Assembly: GCA_965243385.1 (NCBI GenBank)
Contig: CBDEUV010000002.1
Span: 4,030,001-4,094,000, forward strand
Length of the DNA stretch: 64,000 nucleotides
Reading direction: 5' to 3'
DNA from: JANSYA01 sp965243385
GTDB lineage: Bacteria > Spirochaetota > Leptospiria > Leptospirales > Leptonemataceae
Shown here: in pieces, positions 35,276 to 44,670 of the stretch
How the letters are laid out: every line of letters begins with the position of its first letter
Numbering within the stretch: the first letter of the stretch is position 1
Made by a program: the position numbers and the translations under genes
Notes under the pieces: generated by a model
The model's input: only the letters and a program-made list of their open reading frames with translations
Told to the model about the DNA's origin: nothing
Database searches by the model: none

Positions 35276-36160
35276 TCACGGGCGGTCGGCGTTCGCGTCG
35301 TGCGGTTTGCTCAGCCCGTTCAAAAATTGGACGAAGGCCCGTTCGTATTTGTTTCGAGAAACGAGAAAGGCGTCGTTGTGTCCGCCCGCATCGAGCGCGA
35401 CCAGAGTCTTGCGACTCGTGCGAGCGGCGTCCAGCAGGCGCGGGGCGTGTGCGAAGGGAATTACGCTGTCCGGCCGGCTGTGTACGATCAACAGCGGGAG
35501 CGCGTCGCCGGCCGCGTTCTTGAGTTCGTGGTTTTGCAGGCGCTCCAGGCTCTCGAAACGATGGCGCACGAGCAAACGGACCGGAAGGTACCAGTACACT
35601 TCCGCGCCGACGTCGACCGCGGAAGTGAAAGTCGATTCGAGGATCAGCGCGCGGGCCGGTCGGGTCGTGGCCAGATGCACCGCCATCGCGCCGCCGAGCG
35701 AACGCCCGTAGAGAATCACGCGGTCCGCGGGAACGCCGAGCGTGTCGCGCAAATATTCGTACGCGGCCTCCGCGTCCATGTAGAGGCCCGCCTCGTCGGG
35801 GCTGCCGGTGCTCCCGCCGTAACCCCGATAGTCGTAAATAAAAACCGAAAGGCCCAACGCCTGCAACTGCCGCAAGGACGCCAGGTTGTGCGAAAGATTG
35901 CCGGCGTTGCCGTGTGAGTACAGCAGTACGAACGGCTGCGGTCGCGCGTCCCCCTGGATCAACCACGCGTCCAGTTCGTTGCCGTCTCTGGTCGGCACCG
36001 TATGTTCTTGCGCGGCGATTCCGTAATCCGCCGGACTCTGCACGTGTTGCTGGATCGGGTAAAACGCCAGGCGGTCCTGGATCGAATAGACGTACGCGAG
36101 TAGAGCCAGATACGGCAGGCCCACGGCGACGACGAGCGGAATCAAATATTTGCGGAACAT
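35276..36160 (-). CDS. Membrane-anchored alpha/beta hydrolase (ABHD13/BEM46-like)
   Basis: 294 residues from the ATG at 36160 (MFRKYLIPLVVAVGLPYL), which begins a single N-terminal membrane anchor. The hydrolase has LLYSHGNAGN (oxyanion), YRGYGGSTGSPDEAGLYMDA, nucleophile GRSLGG, Asp in HSRPDSVIPF and His in AGGHNDAF. The substrate is unknown; relatives are serine hydrolases of lipids or thioesters. It precedes the DUF6498 gene by 24 nt, and its start is 56 nt from divergent asnS. Confidence 0.85.
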   Translation of the reverse strand: MFRKYLIPLVVAVGLPYLALLAYVYSIQDRLAFYPIQQHVQSPADYGIAAQEHTVPTRDGNELDAWLIQGDARPQPFVLLYSHGNAGNLSHNLASLRQLQALGLSVFIYDYRGYGGSTGSPDEAGLYMDAEAAYEYLRDTLGVPADRVILYGRSLGGAMAVHLATTRPARALILESTFTSAVDVGAEVYWYLPVRLLVRHRFESLERLQNHELKNAAGDALPLLIVHSRPDSVIPFAHAPRLLDAARTSRKTLVALDAGGHNDAFLVSRNKYERAFVQFLNGLSKPHDANADRP

Positions 36161-36216
36161 ACGGTCGGCGGCCAAATTTACTTGTCTTCGCGCATGCTGA
36201 ATACTTAGCATCAAAT

Positions 36217-37617
36217 ATGCAACGAATATTGATCCGCGACGCACTGGAGCTGCCCGGCGACGATCGTGCGATTCAGCTGGCCGGCTGGGTCCGGACCCGG
36301 CGCGATTCCCGGGGCGGCTTTTCTTTTCTGGAAATCAACGACGGCTCGACGATCAAAAATATTCAGGTCGTGGCGGAAGCGACTCTACCGAATTACGAGT
36401 CGGAGATCCTGAACGCGGCCACCGGAGCCAGCGTCTTCGTCACAGGCGTTCTAAAAGCGTCACCTGGCAAAGGACAGTCGGTCGAGGTGCATGCTGAGTC
36501 GGTCGCCGTGCTGGGAGGCGCCGACGCCTCGTTTCCGATTCAAAAAAAGCGTCATAGCTTCGAGTATCTACGCGAAATCGCGCACCTCAGACCGCGCACG
36601 AATACCTTCGGCGCGGTCTTCCGCCTGCGAAACGCGATCAGTTTCGCGATTCACAAATTCTTTCAGGAGCAGGGCTTTTATTATATTCATACGCCGATCA
36701 TCACCGGCAACGACGCCGAGGGGGCGGGGCAGCTCTTTCATGTCACGAATTTCGATCTGGCGAATATTCCGAAGCGGGATGCGAAAGCCGGGGGCGGCGT
36801 CGATTTCGAAAAAGATTTTTTCGGCCAGCCGGTCCATTTGACCGTCAGCGGCCAGCTGGAAGGCGAAGCGTACGCCATGTCCCTGGGGCGTATCTATACT
36901 TTCGGCCCGACCTTTCGCGCCGAGAATTCGAATACCTCGCGGCATCTCGCGGAGTTCTGGATGGTCGAGCCGGAGATGGCCTTCGCGACTCTCGAGGACG
37001 ACGCGCAGCTCGCGGAAGATTTTTTGCGTTATATATTTCGTTACGTGCTCGAGCACAGCCGCGACGATCTGGAGTTTTTTAATCAATGGATCGACAAAGG
37101 GTGCCTTGAGCGATTGGAAACTCTGGCCGCAAGCCCGTTTGAGCGCATGAGCTATACCGACGCGGTCGCGATTCTCGAAAAAGCGAAGAAAAAATTCGAA
37201 TTTCCGGTCGCCTGGGGCCGCGATCTGCAGAGCGAACACGAGCGATATTTATGCGAAGAGCACCTGAAGAAACCGGTGATTCTGACCGATTATCCTAAAG
37301 AAATCAAAGCGTTCTATATGAAGCTGAACGACGACGATAAGACCGTGCGGGCCATGGATGTCCTGGTGCCCGGAGTCGGCGAAATCATCGGGGGCAGCGA
37401 ACGGGAAGATCGCCTGGACGTGCTGGAATCCCGGATGCAGGAACACGGCCTCGATCTGGAGGCCTATCAGTGGTTTCTGGATTTGCGGCGCTACGGTTCC
37501 ACGCCGCACGCCGGCTTCGGTCTGGGACTGGAACGCCTCGTTCAGTTTATTTCGGGTATGGAAAATATTCGCGACGTGGTTCCATTTCCGCGTACTCCGG
37601 GAAACGCCTCATTTTGA
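36217..37617 (+). CDS. asnS: Asparaginyl-tRNA synthetase
   Basis: 466 residues from the ATG at 36217 (MQRILIRDALELPGD). The N-terminal OB anticodon-binding domain has LAGWVRTRRDSRGGFSFLEIND. The class II core has motif 2 TFGPTFRAENSNTSRHLAEFWM and motif 3 GFGLGLERLVQF, ending FPRTPGNA. It charges tRNA-Asn directly. The longer frame starting at 35914 would run back over the divergent hydrolase and is rejected. Confidence 0.96.
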   Translation: MQRILIRDALELPGDDRAIQLAGWVRTRRDSRGGFSFLEINDGSTIKNIQVVAEATLPNYESEILNAATGASVFVTGVLKASPGKGQSVEVHAESVAVLGGADASFPIQKKRHSFEYLREIAHLRPRTNTFGAVFRLRNAISFAIHKFFQEQGFYYIHTPIITGNDAEGAGQLFHVTNFDLANIPKRDAKAGGGVDFEKDFFGQPVHLTVSGQLEGEAYAMSLGRIYTFGPTFRAENSNTSRHLAEFWMVEPEMAFATLEDDAQLAEDFLRYIFRYVLEHSRDDLEFFNQWIDKGCLERLETLAASPFERMSYTDAVAILEKAKKKFEFPVAWGRDLQSEHERYLCEEHLKKPVILTDYPKEIKAFYMKLNDDDKTVRAMDVLVPGVGEIIGGSEREDRLDVLESRMQEHGLDLEAYQWFLDLRRYGSTPHAGFGLGLERLVQFISGMENIRDVVPFPRTPGNASF

Positions 37618-37739
37618 GATCGCGACCGGAGCGAAGATTCCCATATTTCATCTCGTTTTAATTTCGTCGTCGCCGGGGGGCCGCTAAAAAGGCTGGTATC
37701 CTGTCAGGGGATCGTGCTATATTGCGTCCTCCGAAATCG

Positions 37740-40376
37740 ATGCATTCATTTGCGAACAGACATCAACCGAATGAAGACGAGACCTCCGTCGCCGCGGCGC
37801 GCGAAGCGACCTTGCCTCTCTGGCGGCGACTGCAGCGACAGTGGCGCGCCTGGTATTCGCGCGTAGATCCGAAATACGAGTCGGTGTATCTCGAATGCCG
37901 GCAGATCATCCGCGCGTATCCCGATTTGCAGCTCCAGTCGATCTTCTTCGGAATCTATGACGAACTGGACGCTTCCGACGCGTCTCAGGCCGATCTGTTC
38001 CAGGCGAGCGAACTGGAAGACGAAGCTGGCGCGCGCTATCGGTACTTTCACGCAGCGGTAGCCGTAAAAAATTTCTGGGAAGAATGGGGGGCCATGCGTT
38101 TATCCGGCCGTCGTCATCTCGCCGGCATCCAGGGCGATCGACCGGGCTCGATGGCGTACGATTATTTTTTCCGGGGCGGCCGTCAGGGTTCCAGCAGTCC
38201 CTACCAGGTGAAAGACCGCGGCGCGATGGCGGACTACGTCGTCAAGAGCATGCAGCTCGACGACACGAGTTCGACCCGCGGCTGGGTGCGCCGGCTCGCC
38301 CTCCTGCTGTGCGGCAATAATTATCTGCGTCTGGCGCGCTGGCTCTTGCGCGTGAATCAGGCGCGTATCTTTCACACAGTCGACGTTCGCGATTCGGATC
38401 CCCGGGAAGAACTGGAAGCGGACGCTCCGCGGAATTCGAAACGCATCGGATTGATTATGTTCGTCTCGCGTCGCGAGGAACTGCCGCCGGAATTGATGGA
38501 AGCCGCGGCCTTTCGCCTGCGTCGTACCTTTTATGACGCGCATCTGATTCGGTCGCGGGCGCGCCGCGCGCTGAAAATCCGCGACCAGATGTTTCATACT
38601 CTGGTGAACACCATGCCCATCGGGCAGCTCGTTCACGACACCCAGCAGATTCTCTTCGCGAATCCGGCGGCGCTCAAGCTTCTGGGGGCGACGCGCATCG
38701 ACGAAGTCGCCAGCCGTCCGCTCATGGAACTGGTCGATCCGGAATACCGCGAGAAGGTGTGGGAACGCGTGCAGAAACTGCGCGCATCGCCGCCCGGCGC
38801 CAGCGTCGATTTAATGGACGAACGTTTCACCCGCATTGACGGCATGCCCGTCGATGTGGAAGTGCTGGGGGTGCGTGTGGACTATTTCGGCACCGACGCG
38901 ATCCAGATCATCTTTCGCGACATCAGCGAACGCAAACGCATGGAAAACGAGCGGGAGCACCAGCGGCTCTACGACGCTCTGACGGGTTTGCCGAATCGCT
39001 CGCTCTTTCTGGACCGGCTCGACCAGGCGATCCTGCTGGCCCAGGCCGGCGCCGCTGCGGTTGCGGGTTCGGCTGTCACAGCGACCCGCCAGCGCGACGA
39101 GACTTCGGAGCTGGAGGCTCCCGCCTTCGGCAGCGCCGTTCCGACCGGCGGCGATTATAAGGGGCCGCTGATCGGCGTGCTGTACATCGACATCGATAAT
39201 TTCCGGCAGGTCAACGATCTCTTTCAGTTCCAGGCGGGGGACGAACTGCTGTGCGAAATCACGGCGCGCATGGAACAATTTGTGCCGCCGGAGTTCACCT
39301 TTTCGAGACTGACCGGCGACAAATTCTGCGTATTCCTGCCGGACATCGAAGGCACGGAGCAGGCGATCTTTTTCGCGGAAGGCATGCAGGACCTTTTTCG
39401 GCTCAAACCCTTCGAAGTTCGCGGCGAGCAGATTCCGCTGACTTTCAGCGCCGGCGTTTCGTTTTATCCGATCGACGGCAGCACGGCCTCGGAGCTGGTG
39501 AGCCAGTGCGAAGTGGCCCTCGCACGGGCGAAGCGCAATAAGAATCAGCTGCAGCTGTATAACCGCGCGATGAACGTACGCACCGCCGCCCTGTTTGAAA
39601 TGGAAAAGGATCTGCTGCGGGCGATGACTGCCAGCGAGTTTCTTGTGTATTTTCAACCGCAGATTGATACGGAGCAGGGCCGGGTACGCGGCGTGGAGGC
39701 GTTGATTCGATGGAACCATCCCGAACGGGGCGTGGTCGCTCCGGGCGAGTTTATTGGCCTCGCCGAAGAACGCGGTCTGATTCTCGAAATCGGCGAGTGG
39801 ATGCTGGAAGAATCGTTAACGCAGTTGCACCACTGTCACGTCAAGGGTTTCGCGGACCTGGAGCTATCGGTGAACGTAACGCCGCGACAGCTGGAACATC
39901 CGGAATTCGTAAATATGGTTCGCAGTCGATTGCGACGCAGCGAAGTCGACCCCGCCTTCTTGAAATTTGAAATCGTCGAGCGGGGCATCGTCGAAGAAAA
40001 CGAACGCGTTCGGGCGGCGATGAACGAACTGGCCGGTCTGGGAGTGCGCTTTCACGTCGACGACTTCGGCACCGGCGGCGCGGCGATTACCTATTTACGA
40101 AATTTTCCGATCGATACGATTAAGATCGACAAGTCATTCGTTCAGGATCTGGCCCAACATGAAAGTCTGGTGCGCGGCCTGATCGCCTTCGCGGAAAATC
40201 TGGGCCTGCAGATCATCGTCGAAGGGGTTGAAACGCGCGAACAGCTCGACTTTTTTACGGCACTGGGTTGTCGTTATGTACAGGGTTTCTATTTCGCGCG
40301 TCCGCTGCCCGCCTCCGAATGCGGCGAGTTTATTCACAATTTTACGATGCAGTCCGACTCCGGCGCTCCGCTCTGA
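37740..40376 (+). CDS. PAS - degenerate GGDEF - EAL signalling protein
   Basis: About 878 residues from the ATG at 37740; a TTG at 37722 is also possible. The N-terminal ~280 residues have no recognised domain. A PAS/PAC unit (~285-405) and a GGDEF fold follow, whose active-site motif is LTGDKF instead of GGDEF, so diguanylate cyclase activity is unlikely. The EAL domain keeps EALIRW, NVTPRQL, FEIVERG, DDFGTG, TIKIDKSF and EGVET, hence is probably an active c-di-GMP phosphodiesterase. The dead GGDEF may bind GTP to regulate it. Confidence 0.88.
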   Translation: MHSFANRHQPNEDETSVAAAREATLPLWRRLQRQWRAWYSRVDPKYESVYLECRQIIRAYPDLQLQSIFFGIYDELDASDASQADLFQASELEDEAGARYRYFHAAVAVKNFWEEWGAMRLSGRRHLAGIQGDRPGSMAYDYFFRGGRQGSSSPYQVKDRGAMADYVVKSMQLDDTSSTRGWVRRLALLLCGNNYLRLARWLLRVNQARIFHTVDVRDSDPREELEADAPRNSKRIGLIMFVSRREELPPELMEAAAFRLRRTFYDAHLIRSRARRALKIRDQMFHTLVNTMPIGQLVHDTQQILFANPAALKLLGATRIDEVASRPLMELVDPEYREKVWERVQKLRASPPGASVDLMDERFTRIDGMPVDVEVLGVRVDYFGTDAIQIIFRDISERKRMENEREHQRLYDALTGLPNRSLFLDRLDQAILLAQAGAAAVAGSAVTATRQRDETSELEAPAFGSAVPTGGDYKGPLIGVLYIDIDNFRQVNDLFQFQAGDELLCEITARMEQFVPPEFTFSRLTGDKFCVFLPDIEGTEQAIFFAEGMQDLFRLKPFEVRGEQIPLTFSAGVSFYPIDGSTASELVSQCEVALARAKRNKNQLQLYNRAMNVRTAALFEMEKDLLRAMTASEFLVYFQPQIDTEQGRVRGVEALIRWNHPERGVVAPGEFIGLAEERGLILEIGEWMLEESLTQLHHCHVKGFADLELSVNVTPRQLEHPEFVNMVRSRLRRSEVDPAFLKFEIVERGIVEENERVRAAMNELAGLGVRFHVDDFGTGGAAITYLRNFPIDTIKIDKSFVQDLAQHESLVRGLIAFAENLGLQIIVEGVETREQLDFFTALGCRYVQGFYFARPLPASECGEFIHNFTMQSDSGAPL

Positions 40377-40452
40377 ACCAGCCCGATCGGCGCTAATCGC
40401 TTGACCACGAGAGGCGAGAGGCGGGTGGAGCCAATGGCCGGCGCGGGAGTGC

Positions 40453-41844
40453 TTAGCTGGAAGCCGGCAGGCGCCAGTGCCAGGCCTTCGGTTGCACGAA
40501 GCTGCGAATGCCCTCTTCGCCGAGCGTCACCCCGATACCCGAATCCCCGCGACCGGACCAGGGTACGCGCGGACTCACGCGATCGCAGCAGTTCCAGTAT
40601 ACGGTGCCGGAATTGATTTTCGTGAGAATCGAGCGGGCGCGTTCCGGGTCGTTGGTGAATACGCCGGCGGTCAGGCCGTAGTTCGTGTCGTTCATCCAGC
40701 GAATGGCTTCGCGGTCGTCGGCCACTTTTTGAATGCCGATGACCGGACCGAAGCTTTCTTCGGTCATAATCGTCATCTCGTGATTTGCGTCGGCCACGAC
40801 CGTCGGTTCGAAATAATAACCCCGGCGGTTCATGGTGTTGCCGCCCAATAGAACTCTGCCGTTTTTCTGGCGCGCGTCTTCCACCTGCTGTTTGAGTACC
40901 GTGAGCTGCTCTTTGCGCGAAAGCGGCCCGATGTACGTATTCTCGTCAAGCGGATCGCCGACCTGAAATCCGCGCACGGTTTCGACGAAGGCTTCGACGA
41001 AACGATCGTAGATTTTCTCGTGTACGTAGATGCGTTCCACCGCGCAGCAGCTCTGACCGGTATTATAAAATGCGCCGTCGGCCACCGCCGCCGCCGTCGA
41101 TGCCGGATCCATATCCTCGCAGACGTAGGCCGGATCTTTGCCCCCCAGTTCCAGCTGCAGCCGGGTGAAGCGCCGCGAAACAATATCGGCGATGGCCCGC
41201 CCCGTGCGATACGAACCCGTAAAAAAAACGCCGCCGACCGGCCACTTCAGCATTTCCTGGCCGGCGAAGGCTCCGCCGATGACCGGAATAAAGACTTCGT
41301 CCGGCAGCTCGGCCTGGTACATTACTTCGGCCAGGGACATGCCTGTTAAACATGCGAATTCCGAAGGTTTGTATAGTACTGCGTTGCCGGTCAAGAGCGC
41401 CGGCACGAATACGTTGGATCCCACGAAGTACGGATAATTCCAGGCGGATATATTCGCGATTACGCCGAGCGGCTCGTACGTGATATGCTCGCCCGTGCGG
41501 CCGTCCTCGGCCGCTTCGGGTTTTACGGCGACGTCGTCGGCGAGGATTTTGCGAAAATTATCGATGAAGAATTGCACTCGCGCAGTGGTTGCCAGTATTT
41601 CCGAGCGCGCCTGGCTGACGGGTTTGCCGGTCTCTTCGCTCTGGGTCTTCGCGAGCGTGTCGGCTTCGGCGGTCAGCGCGTCTTTGAAAGCGCCCATGAT
41701 GCGCGCGCGATCGTCGAGGGGACGCTCCATCCACTGCAACTGGGCGGACATGGCCCGGTTGTACTTTTCGATAATCGAGCGGGAATCGTCGGTTTCGAGC
41801 TCGGTGATCAGCTCTTCGGTGGCGGGATTAATGACTTTGAGCAT
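40453..41844 (-). CDS. Aldehyde dehydrogenase (NAD(P)+), gamma-glutamyl pathway
   Basis: 463 residues. The catalytic pair is E232 (QLELGGKDP) and C266 (NTGQSCCAVERI); the coenzyme loop is FFTGSYRTGRAI. It is last of a five-gene minus-strand operon with a glutamine-synthetase-like ligase, Fe-alcohol dehydrogenase, lipoprotein and gamma-glutamyl hydrolase. In that setting it should oxidise a gamma-glutamyl aldehyde to the acid. Sequence alone would equally allow a succinate-semialdehyde-type enzyme. Confidence 0.9.
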   Translation of the reverse strand: MLKVINPATEELITELETDDSRSIIEKYNRAMSAQLQWMERPLDDRARIMGAFKDALTAEADTLAKTQSEETGKPVSQARSEILATTARVQFFIDNFRKILADDVAVKPEAAEDGRTGEHITYEPLGVIANISAWNYPYFVGSNVFVPALLTGNAVLYKPSEFACLTGMSLAEVMYQAELPDEVFIPVIGGAFAGQEMLKWPVGGVFFTGSYRTGRAIADIVSRRFTRLQLELGGKDPAYVCEDMDPASTAAAVADGAFYNTGQSCCAVERIYVHEKIYDRFVEAFVETVRGFQVGDPLDENTYIGPLSRKEQLTVLKQQVEDARQKNGRVLLGGNTMNRRGYYFEPTVVADANHEMTIMTEESFGPVIGIQKVADDREAIRWMNDTNYGLTAGVFTNDPERARSILTKINSGTVYWNCCDRVSPRVPWSGRGDSGIGVTLGEEGIRSFVQPKAWHWRLPASS

Positions 41845-41873
41845 ACGAATTCCAACTATCTGTCGGGCCCGCT

Positions 41874-42734
41874 TCAGCCCGCGATCATTTTTTGTCGTTG
41901 TTCCCGGCGTGCTTCCGTTTCTCGCAGAAACTCCTGGAGCAAAGGATCGGCCGCGAGCAATCGGTTGCCGGAGTTCTGGAATTCAGGATGCCATTGAACC
42001 CCGACCAGATACGGACGGGCGGAGTCGGGCGCGGACGGCGCATCGCCGGTGAGGCGCACCGCTTCGATGATTTCATCTTCCGCGCTGCTCGCCTCGACCG
42101 CGAGCCCGGGAGCGACGGTCTTGATCGCCTGGTGGTGAATGGAAATGATGCGCCCGCCGCTACGGCTTTCGCGGTAATGTTCGCGATACAGCGTTTCGAT
42201 GCCGGAGCCGTCATTCATGAGAATCTCGTGCTCCAGCTGATCGTAGGCTTCCCAGTCGCGGTGGACCAGCGCGCCCGGGATTTGTTCCCCGATGTCCTGA
42301 TAGAGGCTGCCGCCCAGGGCCACGTTGATGATCTGATGTCCGCGGCAGATGCCGATGACCGGTTTATCGGCGCGCAGGCAGGCGTTGATCAATTCGATTT
42401 CGTAGCGGTCGCGATAGATATCGCCGTTCCACTCCGGTCGCAGCGCGCTTTCGCCGTAGCTTTCCGGGCTCACGTCGCTGCCGCCCTGCAGCAAGAGTCC
42501 GTCGATTTGTTGCAAAAACAGATCGGTCGTGATTCCCGCATGAGCGGGCGGAATCAGAATCGGCAGCGCGCCGTTCGTCATCAGCCAGCGCATCATCGAC
42601 TCTTCGATATACAGCAGGCGTTTGCCCTTAAAGATCGGCCGGGTCGGGTCGTGATGAAAGAAGCACGCCGAGACGCCGATGCGCAATGGCGTCGTTGTGG
42701 ACGCCGATTTCGAATGCGGGTTTGAGGTATTCAT
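41874..42734 (-). CDS. Gamma-glutamyl-gamma-aminobutyrate hydrolase-like (PuuD family, peptidase C26)
   Basis: 286 residues of the class I glutamine amidotransferase fold. The nucleophile is C130 in GICRGHQIINVALGG; the catalytic His and Glu are in VGVQWHPEF. Family members hydrolyse gamma-glutamyl amides, releasing glutamate at the end of a gamma-glutamylated pathway. It lies 29 nt before the aldehyde dehydrogenase gene. Confidence 0.9.
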   Translation of the reverse strand: MNTSNPHSKSASTTTPLRIGVSACFFHHDPTRPIFKGKRLLYIEESMMRWLMTNGALPILIPPAHAGITTDLFLQQIDGLLLQGGSDVSPESYGESALRPEWNGDIYRDRYEIELINACLRADKPVIGICRGHQIINVALGGSLYQDIGEQIPGALVHRDWEAYDQLEHEILMNDGSGIETLYREHYRESRSGGRIISIHHQAIKTVAPGLAVEASSAEDEIIEAVRLTGDAPSAPDSARPYLVGVQWHPEFQNSGNRLLAADPLLQEFLRETEARREQRQKMIAG

Positions 42735-42789
42735 TGTTTCGGAATAGCGTAGGGCCGGAACGCAAATGGGTTCGGGCGCGATACCGATA

Positions 42790-43449
42790 TCAACCTGCGG
42801 GCTGCGAATTCCCAGGGTCGGTTTGTATCATTCGTTTTAATTTCGCCAGATCGTCCTCGATTATGAGAAAGGTAATGGGCTCCGTGCCTGCATATACCCG
42901 CACGGCCACCCGCTTTGATGCGAGAATCGACCGCTCGTGGCTCTCCGTCAGCTGAATCTGAGCTTTGAATTCTCGAAAGCTATAGCTATGATAAGTAGTC
43001 TGTGAATCAACGGCGGCCGGTTTGGTGAAATCCACGAAGCCGGAGGCATCCGGAGTATGGTATTTCGTCGTTCGGGTATTCGCATGTGTGTGGGTTTCGA
43101 AGAGCGACTCGACTCCGCTCAGAGCTATTTCGAATTGTTGGTCGCCCGCTTTCAAGAAAGAGGTGGCTTCCAACGGATCAGAATCGGTCGGCGCTTTGAA
43201 GGTCAGATTGATCAAGACCGGCTTGATCGTTTCCTCGCCGACTTCGCGCACGTACTGCATCTCGCCGCGGTACGGATTGAGCGGTAAAAAAGTTTCTTCG
43301 CTCGTGAACTTTAGTTTCAGAGTTACGACGCTGGCGTTCTTAAACTCGTCATTGCGTACTTCGATTTTACCGAAGCTGGTGCAACTGATCGCGATGAGAC
43401 CGAGCGCGAGGACTCCTGTAGCACTATACAATCGCCTTTTCGTTTTCAT
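42790..43449 (-). CDS. Lipoprotein of unknown function in the gamma-glutamyl operon
   Basis: 219 residues from the ATG at 43449 (MKTKRRLYSATGVLALGLIAISC); lipidation is expected at C23 (AISC). The longer frame from 43554 overlaps the upstream gene and buries the signal. The mature protein is beta-rich with no known domain. Its place between catabolic enzymes could mean substrate capture at the envelope; this is a guess. Confidence 0.72.
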   Translation of the reverse strand: MKTKRRLYSATGVLALGLIAISCTSFGKIEVRNDEFKNASVVTLKLKFTSEETFLPLNPYRGEMQYVREVGEETIKPVLINLTFKAPTDSDPLEATSFLKAGDQQFEIALSGVESLFETHTHANTRTTKYHTPDASGFVDFTKPAAVDSQTTYHSYSFREFKAQIQLTESHERSILASKRVAVRVYAGTEPITFLIIEDDLAKLKRMIQTDPGNSQPAG

Positions 43450-43478
43450 ACCTGATAAACCTTGCCTGAACCCGGGGG

Positions 43479-44666
43479 TCACGCCGCGATCGCTGCTTCG
43501 TACATTCGACGAAAATCTTCGGCTTTTACCGGGCGCGGGTTCAGGCCGTGGCAAACGTCCAGCTCCGCGTACTTTACGAGTTCGTCGAGATGGCCGCTGT
43601 TTACGCCTTCGCCCTTCAAGCCGGCGGGCATGCCGACGTCCGCCTTGAGTTGCACCAGCCAGTCCACGAAACCAGCGGGGCTCTCTTTCGGAGCGCGTAC
43701 GATGCGCGCCATCTCGGTGAAAACCTCTTCGACCGCGGGGCCGGACCCCGTATTAAACTCCATGGCATACGATATCATAATGCCGTTCGCCAGTCCATGA
43801 TGTAGATCGTTGACGGTGGAGAGCGAGTGCGCCAGACTGTGGGTTACGCCCAGTCCCTTTTGAAAGGCGACCGCGCCCATCATCGACGAATTCAGGAGCA
43901 GACCGCGCGCGTGAATGTGTTCCGGAGTGGCGCCCACCCCTTCCCGGGCGAAGCGCACGCAATCGCGTAAGCTCGCCGCCGCCAGGCGAATGCCTTCCAT
44001 GGCCAGGCCGTCGCAGAACGGCTGAAAGCCTTTCGCGAGCCGGGCTTCCACGTTGTGAGTCAACGCGTCCATGCCGGTCGAAGCGGTGACGCCCGCGGGC
44101 AGCCCGATGGTCAGCTCCGGGTCGGCGAAGACCGCGACGGGCAGAATCGCCGGCGAAAAGATGATGCGTTTGAAATGCGTATCGTCTTCGGCGATGACCG
44201 AACTGCGCCCGACTTCGCTGCCGGTACCGGCGGTCGTAGGCAGCGCCACCATCACCGGTACTTTCTCAGCGTAAATCGGGCGCGCGCCTTCGCGTTCGTC
44301 TTCGTAATCGAAAAGCTCGCCTTCGTGCTCGACCATGACCGCCACGGCTTTCGCCACGTCGATTGCCGCGCCGCCGCCCAGGGCGATGATCGAGTCTGCG
44401 CCGTGTTCTTTGTACTTCGCGACCCCGGCTTTGACGTCCGATTCGCAGGGATTGCCCGGGCGCCCGCCGTGAATACCGCACATCAGGCCGTCTTTGTTGA
44501 GCTCCGCCTGGAATTCGCCGGTAAAGGGCAGAGCGGCGATGGTCGCGTCGGTGATGATGATCGGGCGTTCCGCGCCGCGCGCTTTCATTTCGCGGGCGAC
44601 CAGATGCCGCGCACCCGCGCCGAAAAAGATCTGAGTGGGAAAACTATAACGATGGATTTCTTTCAT
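43479..44666 (-). CDS. Iron-containing alcohol dehydrogenase
   Basis: 395 residues. The nucleotide site is ALGGGAAIDVAKA and PTTAGTGSEV. Iron ligands are the Asp and His of STGMDALTHNVEA, His in THSLAHS and His in LHHGLANGI. It oxidises a primary alcohol with NAD+. In the operon it would turn a gamma-glutamyl amino alcohol into the aldehyde for the downstream dehydrogenase. It starts 4 nt after the ligase gene stop. Confidence 0.92.
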   Translation of the reverse strand: MKEIHRYSFPTQIFFGAGARHLVAREMKARGAERPIIITDATIAALPFTGEFQAELNKDGLMCGIHGGRPGNPCESDVKAGVAKYKEHGADSIIALGGGAAIDVAKAVAVMVEHEGELFDYEDEREGARPIYAEKVPVMVALPTTAGTGSEVGRSSVIAEDDTHFKRIIFSPAILPVAVFADPELTIGLPAGVTASTGMDALTHNVEARLAKGFQPFCDGLAMEGIRLAAASLRDCVRFAREGVGATPEHIHARGLLLNSSMMGAVAFQKGLGVTHSLAHSLSTVNDLHHGLANGIMISYAMEFNTGSGPAVEEVFTEMARIVRAPKESPAGFVDWLVQLKADVGMPAGLKGEGVNSGHLDELVKYAELDVCHGLNPRPVKAEDFRRMYEAAIAA

Positions 44667-44670
44667 AAGT

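Noticed and set aside
35914..36216. N-terminal 101-residue extension of asnS
   Set aside because: It overlaps the divergent hydrolase coding region and lies upstream of the natural AsnRS N-terminus at 36217.
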